A stretch of 64,000 bases of DNA, from the NCBI RefSeq assembly GCF_014192095.1, contig NZ_JACHXN010000025.1, forward strand, positions 17,996-81,995, given 5' to 3'. The stretch is from Phyllobacterium trifolii. Lineage in GTDB: Bacteria; Pseudomonadota; Alphaproteobacteria; Rhizobiales; Rhizobiaceae. This document shows positions 44,362-52,260 of the stretch, one piece after another (position 1 is the stretch's first letter; each line of letters opens with the position of its first letter). Made by a program: the position numbers and the translations under genes. The notes under the pieces are model-generated. The model saw only the letters and a list, made by a program, of their open reading frames with translations, was not told where the DNA came from and searched no databases.

Positions 44362-45371
44362 GCAAAGCGCAGCCGCTGGCCGATATTGGAGGCTTTGGCT
44401 TTTTCCAGCATGGCGTAACCAAGCGCAATATCGCTTAGCGACAAGCCCCGATGCCAGAACAGGATTGTCTCCTCTTCATTCTCACGGCCGGACTTGTGTC
44501 CGGCAACGATCTGGCCGAGTTCCGCATGCAACGTCTGCTCTGACAGTTTTCCCGCCTCAACATGCGCGCGCAGGGATCCAAATTTTCCACCCTTGCATTG
44601 GCCCCAATCATCGACGACAAGTTTGTCCATAATGTCGGTCAACGACAGCTCCACAGCGCTCATCGTTCCGTAAGGCACGACGAACGCGCCGGGCTTGATC
44701 CATTCCGTTTTCAACATCGGTTGCGGCTCCGGCAGGCGCGACGCTTCAACGACGATGTCGGCGCCTTCGACACAGGAGCGCCAATCATCGGTGACGATGA
44801 TCCGCTTGCCAAGATCATGGGAGAGCTTCTCGGCAAAGGCGTTGCGGCTCTCGGGCCGACGCGAATGCACGCGAATCTCATCGAAATTGTAGAGATGATC
44901 AAGGAGCCTTACATTCCAATAGGCCGTGCCGCGCGCTCCTATATGGCCAAGGATTTTCGAATTCTTGCGCGCGAGATATTTTGCTCCGAGTGCGGTGACG
45001 GCGCCGGTGCGCATATCGGTGATGACCGTTGCATCAAGGATAGCGCGAGGCGCACCGGTACGTGGATCGAACAGATTGAGCACACCGAATTCTGACGGAT
45101 AGTTCAACTTGTAATTATCGACAAAGTCACCGACGATCTTTACACCTGCCAGATTCAAAGGCGCAACATATCCCCGCAACACGTTGAAATGGCCATTCAA
45201 AGTTGCATCCGGCTCAAGATGCACCCGCGGCTCTATGACGGTATCGCCATTGCCTTGCGCGGCAAGCGAGGTTTCGATTGCACCGAGAATTTCGGCATCC
45301 GTCAACGCCAGCGCATCGATGTCGAGCGCATTCAGGTAGTCGATGTAAATGGGTTTCATGTCGTTGCTCAT
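44358..45371 (-). CDS. Ornithine cyclodeaminase/mu-crystallin-family protein
   Basis: A 337-residue NAD(P)-binding protein of the OCD/mu-crystallin family, which includes ornithine cyclodeaminases, ketimine reductases and imino-acid dehydrogenases. The substrate half contains PRAILDATVITDMRTGAV, where the family arginine and aspartate lie. The Rossmann segment reads LGHIGARGTAYWNVRLL instead of the usual GTGxQA, so the dinucleotide loop is altered. The C-terminal part is WHRGLSLSDIALG. It overlaps the MIO-less lyase and the upstream monooxygenase gene by four bases each. A ketimine or imine reductase role in the same catabolic route is inferred; true ornithine cyclodeaminase is less likely. 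Confidence 0.83.
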   Translation of the reverse strand: MSNDMKPIYIDYLNALDIDALALTDAEILGAIETSLAAQGNGDTVIEPRVHLEPDATLNGHFNVLRGYVAPLNLAGVKIVGDFVDNYKLNYPSEFGVLNLFDPRTGAPRAILDATVITDMRTGAVTALGAKYLARKNSKILGHIGARGTAYWNVRLLDHLYNFDEIRVHSRRPESRNAFAEKLSHDLGKRIIVTDDWRSCVEGADIVVEASRLPEPQPMLKTEWIKPGAFVVPYGTMSAVELSLTDIMDKLVVDDWGQCKGGKFGSLRAHVEAGKLSEQTLHAELGQIVAGHKSGRENEEETILFWHRGLSLSDIALGYAMLEKAKASNIGQRLRFA

Positions 45372-46684
45372 GCTGCACGTGCCGGGATTGTGATTCCGAG
45401 ATTTTCGCGCAATGTGCGCCCTTCATACTCATCGCGAAAGAGGCCACGGCGACGCAACTCGGGCACAACCATCGCGATGAAATCCTGAAGTGCCCCCGGA
45501 AAATAGGCACCCATCACGTTGAAGCCATCCGCCGCCTTGCCATGAAACCGCTCCTCCAGTTCATCGACGATCTGTGCCGGTGTGCCGATCAATTGCCAAT
45601 GGCCGCGCGCGCCGGCGAAATTGCGAGCCACCTGCCGGATAGACAGATTCTCACGCCTCGCAAGATCGATGATGAGCTGCTGCCGGCTTTGAATGCCATC
45701 GGTAGCTGGCATTTCGGGCAATGGTCCTTCAAGCGGGTACTGTGACAGGTCCTTGATGCTGAGATAGCTGGCGAGCAACGCCACACCAACCTCGTCAGGA
45801 ATGAGTTCTTGCAAGGCATCATACTTCGCCCGCGCTTCGCTTTCGGTTCGGCCGACGATTGGCGACACACCGGGCAGGATCTTCAGATCGTCCGGATTTC
45901 GGCCGAAGGCGGGCATGCGCGATTTCAAATCAGCATAGTAGGTTTGAGCTTCCTGCAAGGTCTGGGCCGCCACAAACACCACATCCGCTGTACGCGCTGC
46001 GAGGTTTTTGCCTGCATCTGAAGCACCAGCCTGTACCATCAGCGGACGGCCCTGCGGCGAACGCGGACTGTCGAGAAATCCGCTGACAGTGAAATGTGTT
46101 CCGTGATGATCGACGGGATGTAATTTGGACCGGTCAGTGTAGCTTTTTCCGTCGGCGACATAAGCGCCGGTATCGACGCTGTCCCAGACCATCCTTGCCG
46201 CTTGTTCGAATTCCTCGGCGCGCTCATAGCGCTGCGCATGGGGCCGCAAGCCACTTGAAACAAAATTCTCCGCTTCGAGTTCGCTCGCAGACGTGACGAG
46301 GTTCCAACCAGCCCGGCCACCGCTCAACTGATCGATGGAGGCTAGTGTGCGTGCAAGGCCATAGGGTTCGTTGTAGGTCGTGGAGGCCGTAGCAACCAAG
46401 CCGATATGGGACGTATTGACCGCCAGCGCCGCGAGCAGGCTCAACGGCTCGAACATGGTCGAACGCGCAGCCTGGCTCGCGGTGTTGATGTTGCGCTCGC
46501 GGATCGCGGCCGCATCCTCAAAGAAAACCATGTCGAATTTGGCAGCTTCTGCAAGGCGCGTCAGAGCTATGAAGTGGTCGACATCCACACCGGCTTCGGC
46601 AACAGCATCAGGATGCCGCCAGGCCGCAATATGATGGCCGCCTGCCATAAGAAAGGCGCCAAGCTTCATATGTGCTTTGCTCAT
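45368..46684 (-). CDS. LLM-class flavin-dependent monooxygenase (NtaA/SnaA/DszA type)
   Basis: A 438-residue FMNH2-dependent monooxygenase of the bacterial luciferase-like family. Family segments are LGAFLMAGGHHIAAWRHP at the N terminus, KFDMVFFEDAAA, TSHIGLVATASTTYNEPY, ASIDQLSGGRAGWNLVTS and VQAGASDAGKNLAAR. These match the nitrilotriacetate/dibenzothiophene-sulfone subgroup, which cleaves C-N or C-S bonds using flavin supplied by a separate reductase. No flavin reductase gene is in the operon. It is the second of two LLM genes; its start overlaps the stop of the first at base 46684. Confidence 0.88.
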   Translation of the reverse strand: MSKAHMKLGAFLMAGGHHIAAWRHPDAVAEAGVDVDHFIALTRLAEAAKFDMVFFEDAAAIRERNINTASQAARSTMFEPLSLLAALAVNTSHIGLVATASTTYNEPYGLARTLASIDQLSGGRAGWNLVTSASELEAENFVSSGLRPHAQRYERAEEFEQAARMVWDSVDTGAYVADGKSYTDRSKLHPVDHHGTHFTVSGFLDSPRSPQGRPLMVQAGASDAGKNLAARTADVVFVAAQTLQEAQTYYADLKSRMPAFGRNPDDLKILPGVSPIVGRTESEARAKYDALQELIPDEVGVALLASYLSIKDLSQYPLEGPLPEMPATDGIQSRQQLIIDLARRENLSIRQVARNFAGARGHWQLIGTPAQIVDELEERFHGKAADGFNVMGAYFPGALQDFIAMVVPELRRRGLFRDEYEGRTLRENLGITIPARAA

Positions 46685-47754
46685 TATGTTTGCTCCGCTG
46701 CTTGGCTGGCCGGATGGCGCGGACGTTGCAATCCAAGATGCTCGCGCAGTGTGGTATCCGCATAGGAGTTGCGGAATAGTCCGCGCTTTCGAAGTTCAGG
46801 TATGACGTGATCAACAAAGGCGTTGACACCTTCCGGCGCCGCCGGAGGAAGGACGGTGAAACCATCGACAACGCCTGACCATGTCTCCAACGCATCCACA
46901 ACCTCGAGAGACGTGCCTATAATCTCCGATCGTCCAGGCCTTTCTCCATCGGGCGACAACGTATCCAGTCTGCCATGAAGTTGCTGTGCGTCAGATTTGG
47001 TAGCGCCGATGAACGGAATGACATTTGCAAGGATCCTCACCTCGGACCGTTTGCGATCATGACGTTCGAGCCGTTTCGTGAAATCGGAGACAAGCGTCCT
47101 CGCCTCGTCCACCGACGCCGGATCAATGAAAACAAGTTCAGCCGAGCGCGCGGCAATCTCGGCGGTATCAGCCGTTAGCACGTGCGAAACAACAGGCTTG
47201 CCTTGCGGCGAACGATTGACGTTGAGCGGACCACGCACGGTGAAATACTCACCTTTGTGATCGAGAAGGTGCATTTTCTCCGGCAGGAAAAAACGGCCTG
47301 AGGCCTTGTCATAAACAAAGGCGTCATCCTCCCAGCTGTCCCAAAGCCCGCTAACCACATCGAGATATTCCTGGTCGCGCGCGGTTGCGCCCGGCGGAAC
47401 CACGACATTCCACCCAGCCCTGCCCTTGCTGATCGTATCGAGCGAGGCAAAGCGGCGCGCGAGGTTGTAAGGTTCGTGCTGGGTCGTTGCAGCGGTTGCG
47501 ATCAGCCCGATCCGGCGGACGACAGTGGCAAGCGCCGCAACCAGCGTCGTCGGCTCGAAAGGCACGGCCTGCGGCGACAGATCGTTCAGAGGCCGCTGAC
47601 CAAGCCGATCGGCAAAGAATGCGAAATCCAACCCGCCTTCTTCTGCTTTCTTCACCTGCGCCGCCAAAGCGTTGAAATGAATCGCATCTTCCGACTTCTC
47701 ACGCCAGGCGGCGGGATGATGGCCAAACGGCGTGATCGATATTCCGATGTGCAT
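46684..47754 (-). CDS. LLM-class flavin-dependent oxidoreductase
   Basis: A second luciferase-like flavin monooxygenase of 356 residues, distinctly shorter than its neighbour. Segments are ISITPFGHHPAAWREK, LDFAFFADRLG, IGLIATAATTQHEPY, ASLDTISKGRAGWNVVVPP and VVSHVLTADTAEIAA. The ATG at 47754 is preferred, with AAGGG seven bases ahead and the usual family start; the frame continues to 47793, which would overlap the ATPase gene. It lies 28 bases after the transporter ATPase gene, linking uptake with oxidation. The two LLM proteins may form a heteromer or act in sequence; the substrate is inferred from the transporter to be a quaternary amine or derivative. Confidence 0.87.
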   Translation of the reverse strand: MHIGISITPFGHHPAAWREKSEDAIHFNALAAQVKKAEEGGLDFAFFADRLGQRPLNDLSPQAVPFEPTTLVAALATVVRRIGLIATAATTQHEPYNLARRFASLDTISKGRAGWNVVVPPGATARDQEYLDVVSGLWDSWEDDAFVYDKASGRFFLPEKMHLLDHKGEYFTVRGPLNVNRSPQGKPVVSHVLTADTAEIAARSAELVFIDPASVDEARTLVSDFTKRLERHDRKRSEVRILANVIPFIGATKSDAQQLHGRLDTLSPDGERPGRSEIIGTSLEVVDALETWSGVVDGFTVLPPAAPEGVNAFVDHVIPELRKRGLFRNSYADTTLREHLGLQRPRHPASQAAEQT

Positions 47755-47782
47755 TGGGTTACCCTTGCTTTCGTACCGGCCG

Positions 47783-48715
47783 TCAGACCGCAAAAATAGC
47801 GTCCCGTGTCAATTGCCCCTTCACTGAGCCGCTCTCGTCAACAACGGCAAGAACGTCGCTATTGGCGGCAACCATCAACGCCAGTGCGTCGCGCAGACTA
47901 CTGGTCGGTGCAACCGTACTGGCATCCGTGCGCGGCGTGGTAGTGTTCATCGCATCGTTTACAGTGAACAGGCTGAGCCGTTTGATCGCGCGGTCTATCC
48001 CGACGAAATTTTCCACAAAAGCGTCGGCGGGGTGAGACAGCACTGCATCCGGCGTATCGTACTGTACGATCTTGCCGCTTTTCATGATGGCGATGCGGTC
48101 TCCAAGCCGGATGGCCTCGTCGAGATCATGGGTGACGAGCACAACCGTCTTGCGGACGCGACGCAATATCTGGCGAAATTCGTCCTGAAGTCTCGTCCTG
48201 GCGATCGGGTCAATCGCGCCAAAGGGCTCATCCATCAACAGCACTGGCGGATCGGCTGCAAGCGCGCGTGCCACGCCGATACGCTGGCGCTGCCCGCCGG
48301 AGAGCTGGCGCGGGTAGCGCTTCAGCATTTCGCTCGGGTCAAGCCCGACCAGATCCAGCAGTTCTTCGGTACGGCTGGTGATTTTCGCCTCGGTCCAGCC
48401 GAGCAATTTCGGCACCGCCGCAATGTTCTGAGCAATGGTCATATGCGGAAACAGACCGACCTGCTGGATCACATAGCCAATGTGCCGGCGCAGTTCGACC
48501 GGGTCGACCTTCGTAACGTCCTCGCCATTGACTATGATCTTGCCTTCCGTTGGGTCAATCAGGCGGTTGATCATGCGCATTGTCGTGGTCTTGCCGCAGC
48601 CCGATGGACCTATCAGCGCCGTTGTCGTCCCTTCCGGTACCACCAGCGAGAGATCATCAACTGAGGCGGGTCCGTCCGCAGCAAAACGTTTGGTCACATG
48701 TTCCATGTTGATCAT
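47783..48715 (-). CDS. Quaternary-amine (Opu/ProV-type) ABC transporter ATP-binding protein
   Basis: A 310-residue ATPase of the glycine-betaine/carnitine/choline class. Walker A is GPSGCGKTT, followed by MRMINRLIDPTEG, which is diagnostic of the OpuCA/ProV group, then VIQQVGLFPHMT, signature [10 protein letters not shown], Walker B LLMDEPFGAID and VLVTHDLDEAI. After residue 240 there is only about one CBS-like segment (LRDALALMVAANSD, VVDESGSVKG), shorter than the tandem CBS domain of OpuCA. The start at 48715 overlaps the permease stop as ATGA. The frame continues far upstream, but that part lies inside the permease gene. Confidence 0.9.
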   Translation of the reverse strand: MINMEHVTKRFAADGPASVDDLSLVVPEGTTTALIGPSGCGKTTTMRMINRLIDPTEGKIIVNGEDVTKVDPVELRRHIGYVIQQVGLFPHMTIAQNIAAVPKLLGWTEAKITSRTEELLDLVGLDPSEMLKRYPRQLSGGQRQRIGVARALAADPPVLLMDEPFGAIDPIARTRLQDEFRQILRRVRKTVVLVTHDLDEAIRLGDRIAIMKSGKIVQYDTPDAVLSHPADAFVENFVGIDRAIKRLSLFTVNDAMNTTTPRTDASTVAPTSSLRDALALMVAANSDVLAVVDESGSVKGQLTRDAIFAV

Positions 48716-49353
48716 GAGGTAGATCTCTCTGCAAAAAAGACTTTTTCGGCGATGCCGAGAGTAAACTCGGTCGTGAGCGCGAGCAGCGCAATGGGAATGG
48801 CGCCGACCAGTAGCCTCGACATATCCATCATACTGATGCCGACGGCGATGAAATCGCCAAGTCCGCCGCCACCTATGAAAGGAGCAAGCGTCGCACCGGC
48901 CAGCACCTGAACGGCGGCGGTGCGTGCGCCGGCAAACATGGCCGGGGCTGCAAGAGGAATGCGTATCTTGCGCAGAACCTGCCCCCTGCTCATGCCCATC
49001 CCCGTCGCCGCTTCCACGGCATCGGGGTCGACATCGCGCAATCCGATGAAAGCATTCAGCAGGATCGGCGGCAAAGCGAGAATGGTCAGGGCCACTATAG
49101 ACGGCCACAATCCGATGCCCAGGAGTGGCATCATGATCGCAAGAATTGCGAGACTGGGAATCGTGCGCAGTGCGTTAATTGTGTTGATGACGGCGAAGGC
49201 GAGGCCACCCCGGTTGATGATCAGGATCGCCAGCGGCAGTCCAATGGCCAGCGCAAAGGCCAACGAGACGCCTGACATAACCAGATGCTGGCCAAGCGCC
49301 TGGTAGAACTCGGGTTGATGATTGATGATCCATGTGAAGGCGGTGATCAACAT
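48712..49353 (-). CDS. Quaternary-amine ABC transporter permease (OpuCB/YehW type)
   Basis: A 213-residue permease with five or six helices. VNTINALRTIPSLAILAIMMP-like sequence (here INTINALRTIPSLAILAIMM) is characteristic of Opu permeases, and GLRDVDPDAVEAATGMGMSR is the ATPase-docking loop. The later [15 protein letters not shown] segment is conserved in this family. The ATG at 49353 follows GGGGGAGG by seven bases. One base separates it from the stop of the first permease gene. It pairs with the 49355-49975 product. Confidence 0.9.
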   Translation of the reverse strand: MLITAFTWIINHQPEFYQALGQHLVMSGVSLAFALAIGLPLAILIINRGGLAFAVINTINALRTIPSLAILAIMMPLLGIGLWPSIVALTILALPPILLNAFIGLRDVDPDAVEAATGMGMSRGQVLRKIRIPLAAPAMFAGARTAAVQVLAGATLAPFIGGGGLGDFIAVGISMMDMSRLLVGAIPIALLALTTEFTLGIAEKVFFAERSTS

Positions 49354-49354
49354 G

Positions 49355-49975
49355 TCATGCCCTCCCCCGAACCAAATATTTCTCGGCCTGACTGAGCACG
49401 ACATCGAAGAAGATCGCCATCAGGGATGTCAGAATGCCGCCGACAAGTATTTTCTCGGTATAGTTTTGATCGATCCCCATCAAAATGATCGTGCCAAGCC
49501 CGCCGCCATCGATGAAGGCCGCTACGGTGGCGATGCCGATCACGGTAACAAGTGCGATGCGTATGCCCGAAACAATGAGGGGCAGTGCAAGAGGAAGTTC
49601 GATCCCGACAAGCCGCTGCCAGGCATTGTAGCCCATACCATCTGCGGCATCGAGAACATCGGCCGGTACGCCTCGCAATCCGGTTACGACGTTGCGCAGG
49701 AGAATAAGCAGGCAATAGGACGACAGTCCAACCAGCGCCGGCTTTGTCCCAAGGCCAAGCCAGGGAATTAAGAGTGCGAATAGTGCCAGACTGGGGATGA
49801 CGAAAATGATGCCGGTTATCGTCAGGACGACGGCGTACAGCTTCGGCCGCCGCGCACAGATGATCCCGAGGATTAGCGCGATCACCAGTCCGATCAGCAC
49901 CGAGGAAACCGAGAGCACCAGATGCTGCCAAGTCGCAGTGAGTATTTCCGGAATGTTTTTGGGAGCCCAGTTCAA
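49355..49975 (-). CDS. Quaternary-amine ABC transporter permease (OpuCD/YehY type)
   Basis: A 206-residue permease of the same family as its downstream neighbour. Recognisable parts are VLTITGIIFVIPSLALFALL, the docking loop GVPADVLDAADGMGYNAWQ and FIDGGGLGTIILMGI. It starts from a TTG with AGGA seven bases ahead. Two permease genes with one ATPase and one binding protein are the normal Opu arrangement for betaine, choline, carnitine and, in EgtUV, ergothioneine. It lies downstream of the binding protein, separated by a stem-loop. Confidence 0.9.
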   Translation of the reverse strand: MNWAPKNIPEILTATWQHLVLSVSSVLIGLVIALILGIICARRPKLYAVVLTITGIIFVIPSLALFALLIPWLGLGTKPALVGLSSYCLLILLRNVVTGLRGVPADVLDAADGMGYNAWQRLVGIELPLALPLIVSGIRIALVTVIGIATVAAFIDGGGLGTIILMGIDQNYTEKILVGGILTSLMAIFFDVVLSQAEKYLVRGRA

Positions 49976-50056
49976 GGGTACCGTCCTGCCTGCATGGTCG
50001 CTTCAGCAATGAAATAGCGGAGATGTGGCCACCTCCGCCATACACGTTCAAATGAT

Positions 50057-50080
50057 CGGCGAAACCCTCCGGTTCCGCCG
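50057..50080 (-). terminator. Intra-operon stem-loop after the quaternary-amine binding protein gene
   Basis: On the minus strand CGGCGGAACC and GGTTTCGCCG form a 10-bp stem with one mismatch around the four-base loop GGAG, eight bases after the binding-protein stop. There is no T-run, so it probably stabilises the upstream message or attenuates only weakly. Confidence 0.55.
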
Positions 50081-50087
50081 AGTATAA

Positions 50088-50969
50088 TCAAATACCTTTT
50101 TCTTTCAGGAACTCTGCAGCGACTTCCTTTGGTTCCTTCTTGTCGCGTTCGACGGCCGCATTCAGGTCGCGCATGATCTCGTTGGTCAAAAGCGGGCTGA
50201 CCTTGTTGAGCACTTCCGCGATCTTCGGATTCTTCGCCAAGGCATCCTGACGCACGACAGGCACGAGGTAATAGGGAGGGAACAAATGCTTGTCGTCGTC
50301 AAGAACAACGAGGCCGCTGTCAGCGATCTGCCAGTCCGTGCTGAAACCATAGGACACATCGATGTTCTTGCTGGTCAACGCGCTGTAGCGGATACCAAGC
50401 TTGGCAAAGATGCGGAAATCCTTGAACTCGATCCCGTAGACCTGTTTCAACCCCGGCAGACCATCCTTGCGTTCGCCAAAGCCGCCTTCGGCACCAAAGG
50501 AGAGCTCCTTGGAGGCTGGACCGAGATCCGTCAGCGTCTTGAGCTTGTATTTTTCGGCTGTCTCGGGGAGCGTAATGATGGCATAGCCATTGTTGATCTG
50601 CGTTGGCTCGAGCAGCGTCAGTTGCAGGTTCTTCTCGTAATAGTCCTTGACGTCCTTGTAGATCTTGTCGGCCGAGCCCGACAGGTCGCCCTTGACCACC
50701 GCAGCAAGCGCGGTCCCGGTATATTCCGGATAAAGATCGATTTCGCCGCTCGTCAGCGCCGAATGTGCGATGAGCGTAGCGCCAAGGTTCAGCCGGCGCT
50801 CGACCGTGATGCCGGCCTTCTCCAGCGCCTGCGCATAGATTTCAGCAACAACGAACTGTTCAGTGAAATTCTTGCTGCCAATTTTCACTGTCTGCGCAAA
50901 GCCGGACGTTGCCGCCGTCAATGCTACCAAAACGCCAAGCCCAATTGAGGCGACACTTTTCAAGATCAT
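50088..50969 (-). CDS. Quaternary-amine ABC transporter substrate-binding protein (OpuAC/ProX/OsmF type)
   Basis: A 293-residue periplasmic binding protein with a signal peptide (MILKSVASIGLGVLVALTAA, cleavage near GFA-QT). The mature start TVKIGSKNFTEQFVVAEIYA is the hallmark of the OpuCC/OsmF/EgtU-domain group. Other marks are GEIDLYPEYTGTAL and DVSYGFSTDWQIAD. Ligand contacts in this family are aromatic boxes for trimethylammonium groups, but I cannot place them securely here. It is the first gene of the eight-gene minus-strand operon ending with the MIO-less lyase. It is divergent from the cupin gene, with about 250 bases of shared upstream DNA. Confidence 0.9.
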   Translation of the reverse strand: MILKSVASIGLGVLVALTAATSGFAQTVKIGSKNFTEQFVVAEIYAQALEKAGITVERRLNLGATLIAHSALTSGEIDLYPEYTGTALAAVVKGDLSGSADKIYKDVKDYYEKNLQLTLLEPTQINNGYAIITLPETAEKYKLKTLTDLGPASKELSFGAEGGFGERKDGLPGLKQVYGIEFKDFRIFAKLGIRYSALTSKNIDVSYGFSTDWQIADSGLVVLDDDKHLFPPYYLVPVVRQDALAKNPKIAEVLNKVSPLLTNEIMRDLNAAVERDKKEPKEVAAEFLKEKGI

Positions 50970-51216
50970 GGTTTTCCCTGCAGCTACTGTAGGATTTCAT
51001 CCGTATCCTACTGGTTTCGTTGTCGAATTCGCATGCTAGCAATCTCGGGCACTAAGTTCGCAGAACAATATGCCAATGTTCCAGGAGAAGTAGAAATTAT
51101 TTACTATGCGTTTGCAACCGCCGATACACGCACATCCTGACAGCAGTTGATCTCTGGTGTCGCTGCATTCTCCTCGCTACATTGCCGGTAACATCGCGAC
51201 GAGGCAGGAGGCATTG

Positions 51217-51711
51217 ATGTCCGACGATCATCAAAAGGGCGACGCGCGCACGCATGACCATCCAGTCGACTGGCGGGAACATGGCGTCAAAATTATTCCG
51301 GGCGATTCGCTTGATCCGAACACAGCACAGACGCCGGGTATGAACCGAGCCGCTGCCATCAATCGCGCCCGGGCTGGAGCCGAAAAAATCTGGGCGGGGA
51401 CAGTTGTCATTCATGCCAACGCCAAGACCGGCGCGCACCACCACGGCGATCTGGAAAGCATCATCTACGTGGTCAAAGGCCGCGCACGCATGCGCTGGGG
51501 CGAAAGGCTGGAATATGTCGCGGAAGCCGGCCCCGGCGATTTCATCTTCGTGCCGCCATACGTGCCGCATCAGGAGATCAACGCCAGTACGGACGAAGCG
51601 CTTGAATGTGTCCTTGTCCGCTCCGGTCAGGAGCCTGTCGTCGTCAATCTCGATATTGAGCCGGTAGAAAAGCCGGAGGGTGTTTTATGGAAGGATCCGA
51701 TTCACCGCTGA
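51217..51711 (+). CDS. Cupin domain protein
   Basis: A single-domain cupin of 164 residues. The two metal motifs are visible: AHHHGDLESIIYVVKGRARM (His, His, Glu) and PPYVPHQEIN (second histidine). Family members range from dioxygenases to sugar-binding proteins, so the activity is not defined. The ATG at 51217 follows AGGAGG by seven bases. It is divergent from the quaternary-amine transporter operon and could share its regulation. Its last ten bases overlap the convergent deformylase-like gene. Confidence 0.85.
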   Translation: MSDDHQKGDARTHDHPVDWREHGVKIIPGDSLDPNTAQTPGMNRAAAINRARAGAEKIWAGTVVIHANAKTGAHHHGDLESIIYVVKGRARMRWGERLEYVAEAGPGDFIFVPPYVPHQEINASTDEALECVLVRSGQEPVVVNLDIEPVEKPEGVLWKDPIHR

Positions 51712-52205
51712 CTGCGCGACAGCTTCTCATAACGCTTGATCAACCTGTCACGTTTGAGTTTCGACAAACGGTAGACCCAGAATATGCCATCGAGCTGATC
51801 GATTTCGTGCTGCAAACAGATGGACAGGAGACCGGCCGCTTCTTCTGTCTGAGACACGCCCGAAAGGTCCTCATAGCGAACCCGAATGGAGGCGGGCCGC
51901 TCGACCTCGTCTGAAACACCTGGCATAGAAACACTGCCCTCCTCGTGCCTGACGGTGTCAGCCGAAAACCATTCGATTTCCGGATTAACGTAGAAGCGAG
52001 CTGGTTGCTCCCGATCAAGTTCAAGAACGACAATGCGCTTCAAAACGCCGATATGTGGAGCAGTTATGCCTATTCCCGGCGCCGCCCGCATTGTCTCCAG
52101 GAGGTCATCGGCCAGCAAACGGAGATCATCCCCAAACTCTCTAACGCCTTCAGCCAATGAACGTAGTGCGGGATGCGGATATTTCAGGATTGGGCGTATC
52201 GTCAA
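51702..52205 (-). CDS. Peptide-deformylase-like protein with altered metal site
   Basis: A 167-residue protein with the deformylase fold, but the three conserved motifs are degenerate. Motif 1 is GIGITAPH (44-51) in place of GxGLAAxQ. Motif 2 is EEGSVSMP, so serine 91 replaces the cysteine ligand. Motif 3 is QHEIDQLDG, so glutamine 137 replaces the second histidine; H133 and E134 remain. Two of the three metal ligands are therefore missing, and formyl-methionine deformylase activity is doubtful. The protein may act on another substrate or without the usual iron. A functional def gene is expected elsewhere in the genome. Confidence 0.82.
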   Translation of the reverse strand: MTIRPILKYPHPALRSLAEGVREFGDDLRLLADDLLETMRAAPGIGITAPHIGVLKRIVVLELDREQPARFYVNPEIEWFSADTVRHEEGSVSMPGVSDEVERPASIRVRYEDLSGVSQTEEAAGLLSICLQHEIDQLDGIFWVYRLSKLKRDRLIKRYEKLSRSQR

Positions 52206-52260
52206 AACTTGGACCTTTTCAAACTGGCACGTGGCACATCAGCAACGCTGGTAAAGCCTC

